A DNA stretch of 5,635 nucleotides from Cyclobacteriaceae bacterium. GTDB lineage: Bacteria > Bacteroidota > Bacteroidia > Cytophagales > Cyclobacteriaceae. The notes beneath the pieces were generated by a model. The model was not told where the DNA came from and searched no databases. It worked only from the letters and a program-made list of their open reading frames with translations. Location of the stretch: positions 1 to 5,635 of the forward strand of contig JAOUKJ010000298.1 in NCBI GenBank assembly GCA_029882675.1, in the 5' to 3' direction. Of the stretch, positions 5,377 through 5,635 are shown in pieces; position 1 is the first letter of the stretch; the number at the start of each line of letters is the position of its first letter. The translations under genes were made by a program, and so were the position numbers.

Positions 5377-5635
5377 CTAATCCGTTATCACCTTATACGT
5401 CGGATCTTCATAGTGATTTATTTCAATGATGGCATCAGCCCGGTCGAGCAGTTGCCTACAGTCCTCACTGAGGTGTCTCAAGTGCACTTTCTTGCCTGCT
5501 TTGGCGTAGCGCTCAGTAATATTGGTGAGCGCTTCAATAGCCGAGTGGTCGCCCACCCGGGATTCGGCAAAGTCAATGACTACATGTTCCGGATCACCGG
5601 CCACGTCAAATTTATCCTTAAAAGTAGTAATGGAA
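5377..5635 (-). CDS. SulP-family anion transporter, C-terminal STAS domain (partial)
   Basis: The frame enters from the right edge and ends at the TAG read from 5379 to 5377, giving 85 visible C-terminal residues. They carry the STAS-domain signature of SulP permeases: VVIDFAESRVGDHSAIEAL, then ITERYAKAGKKVHLRHLSEDCRQLL and an EDPTYKV tail. SulP proteins carry sulfate, bicarbonate or other anions across the inner membrane using 10-14 helices; those helices would lie outside the window. The DFAESRVxDHSA and HLRHLSxDC wording is that of the SulP STAS domain, not of a stand-alone anti-sigma antagonist. A GTG at 5602-5604 on this strand is internal: open frame and domain sequence continue upstream of it. 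No terminator is obvious in the 95-base gap facing the DinB-family gene. The anion carried cannot be told from this part. Confidence 0.92.
   Translation of the reverse strand, partial: SITTFKDKFDVAGDPEHVVIDFAESRVGDHSAIEALTNITERYAKAGKKVHLRHLSEDCRQLLDRADAIIEINHYEDPTYKVITD

Overview
The window looks like ordinary chromosome from a member of the Bacteroidota, most likely a Chitinophaga-like or related lineage. This rests on protein flavour (a secreted lipoprotein amidase of the type common in this phylum, a DinB-superfamily protein, a SulP transporter), start codons without clear Shine-Dalgarno sequences, and a promoter-like TTG-N19-TAGTTTTT in front of the amidase that resembles the phylum's TTG/TAnnTTTG consensus. 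No phage, plasmid, transposase, CRISPR, tRNA or rRNA signal was found.

Layout. Positions 1-587 (+) hold the 3' part of a YigZ/IMPACT-family gene cut by the left edge. It overlaps by one base (TAATG) with a complete rarA/mgsA gene for the replication-fork AAA+ ATPase (587-1855, +). Positions 1856-2243 are 388 bases without a gene and are the least ordinary part of the window. They contain a pure heptanucleotide tandem array with a 49-bp higher-order period, then a mosaic of short repeats that includes two identical-type 11-nt palindromes and a 26-nt imperfect direct repeat. A GNAT acetyltransferase follows (2244-2795, +). It converges on a large lipoprotein amidase on the minus strand (2859-4532). 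The amidase is divergent from a small DinB-superfamily gene (4820-5281, +) across a 287-base spacer with candidate promoters. That gene in turn converges on the 3' end of a SulP anion transporter (STAS domain) running off the right edge (5377-5635, -).

How the genes work together. Only yigZ-rarA looks like an operon, because of the translational-coupling overlap. The other genes alternate in strand and look like independent transcription units: an N-acetyltransferase, an exported amidohydrolase, a metal-binding DinB-fold enzyme and an anion transporter. I see no multi-gene novel system. The noteworthy material is the non-coding repeat region between rarA and the acetyltransferase gene, which looks like a site where repeats accumulate or a small repetitive extragenic element.
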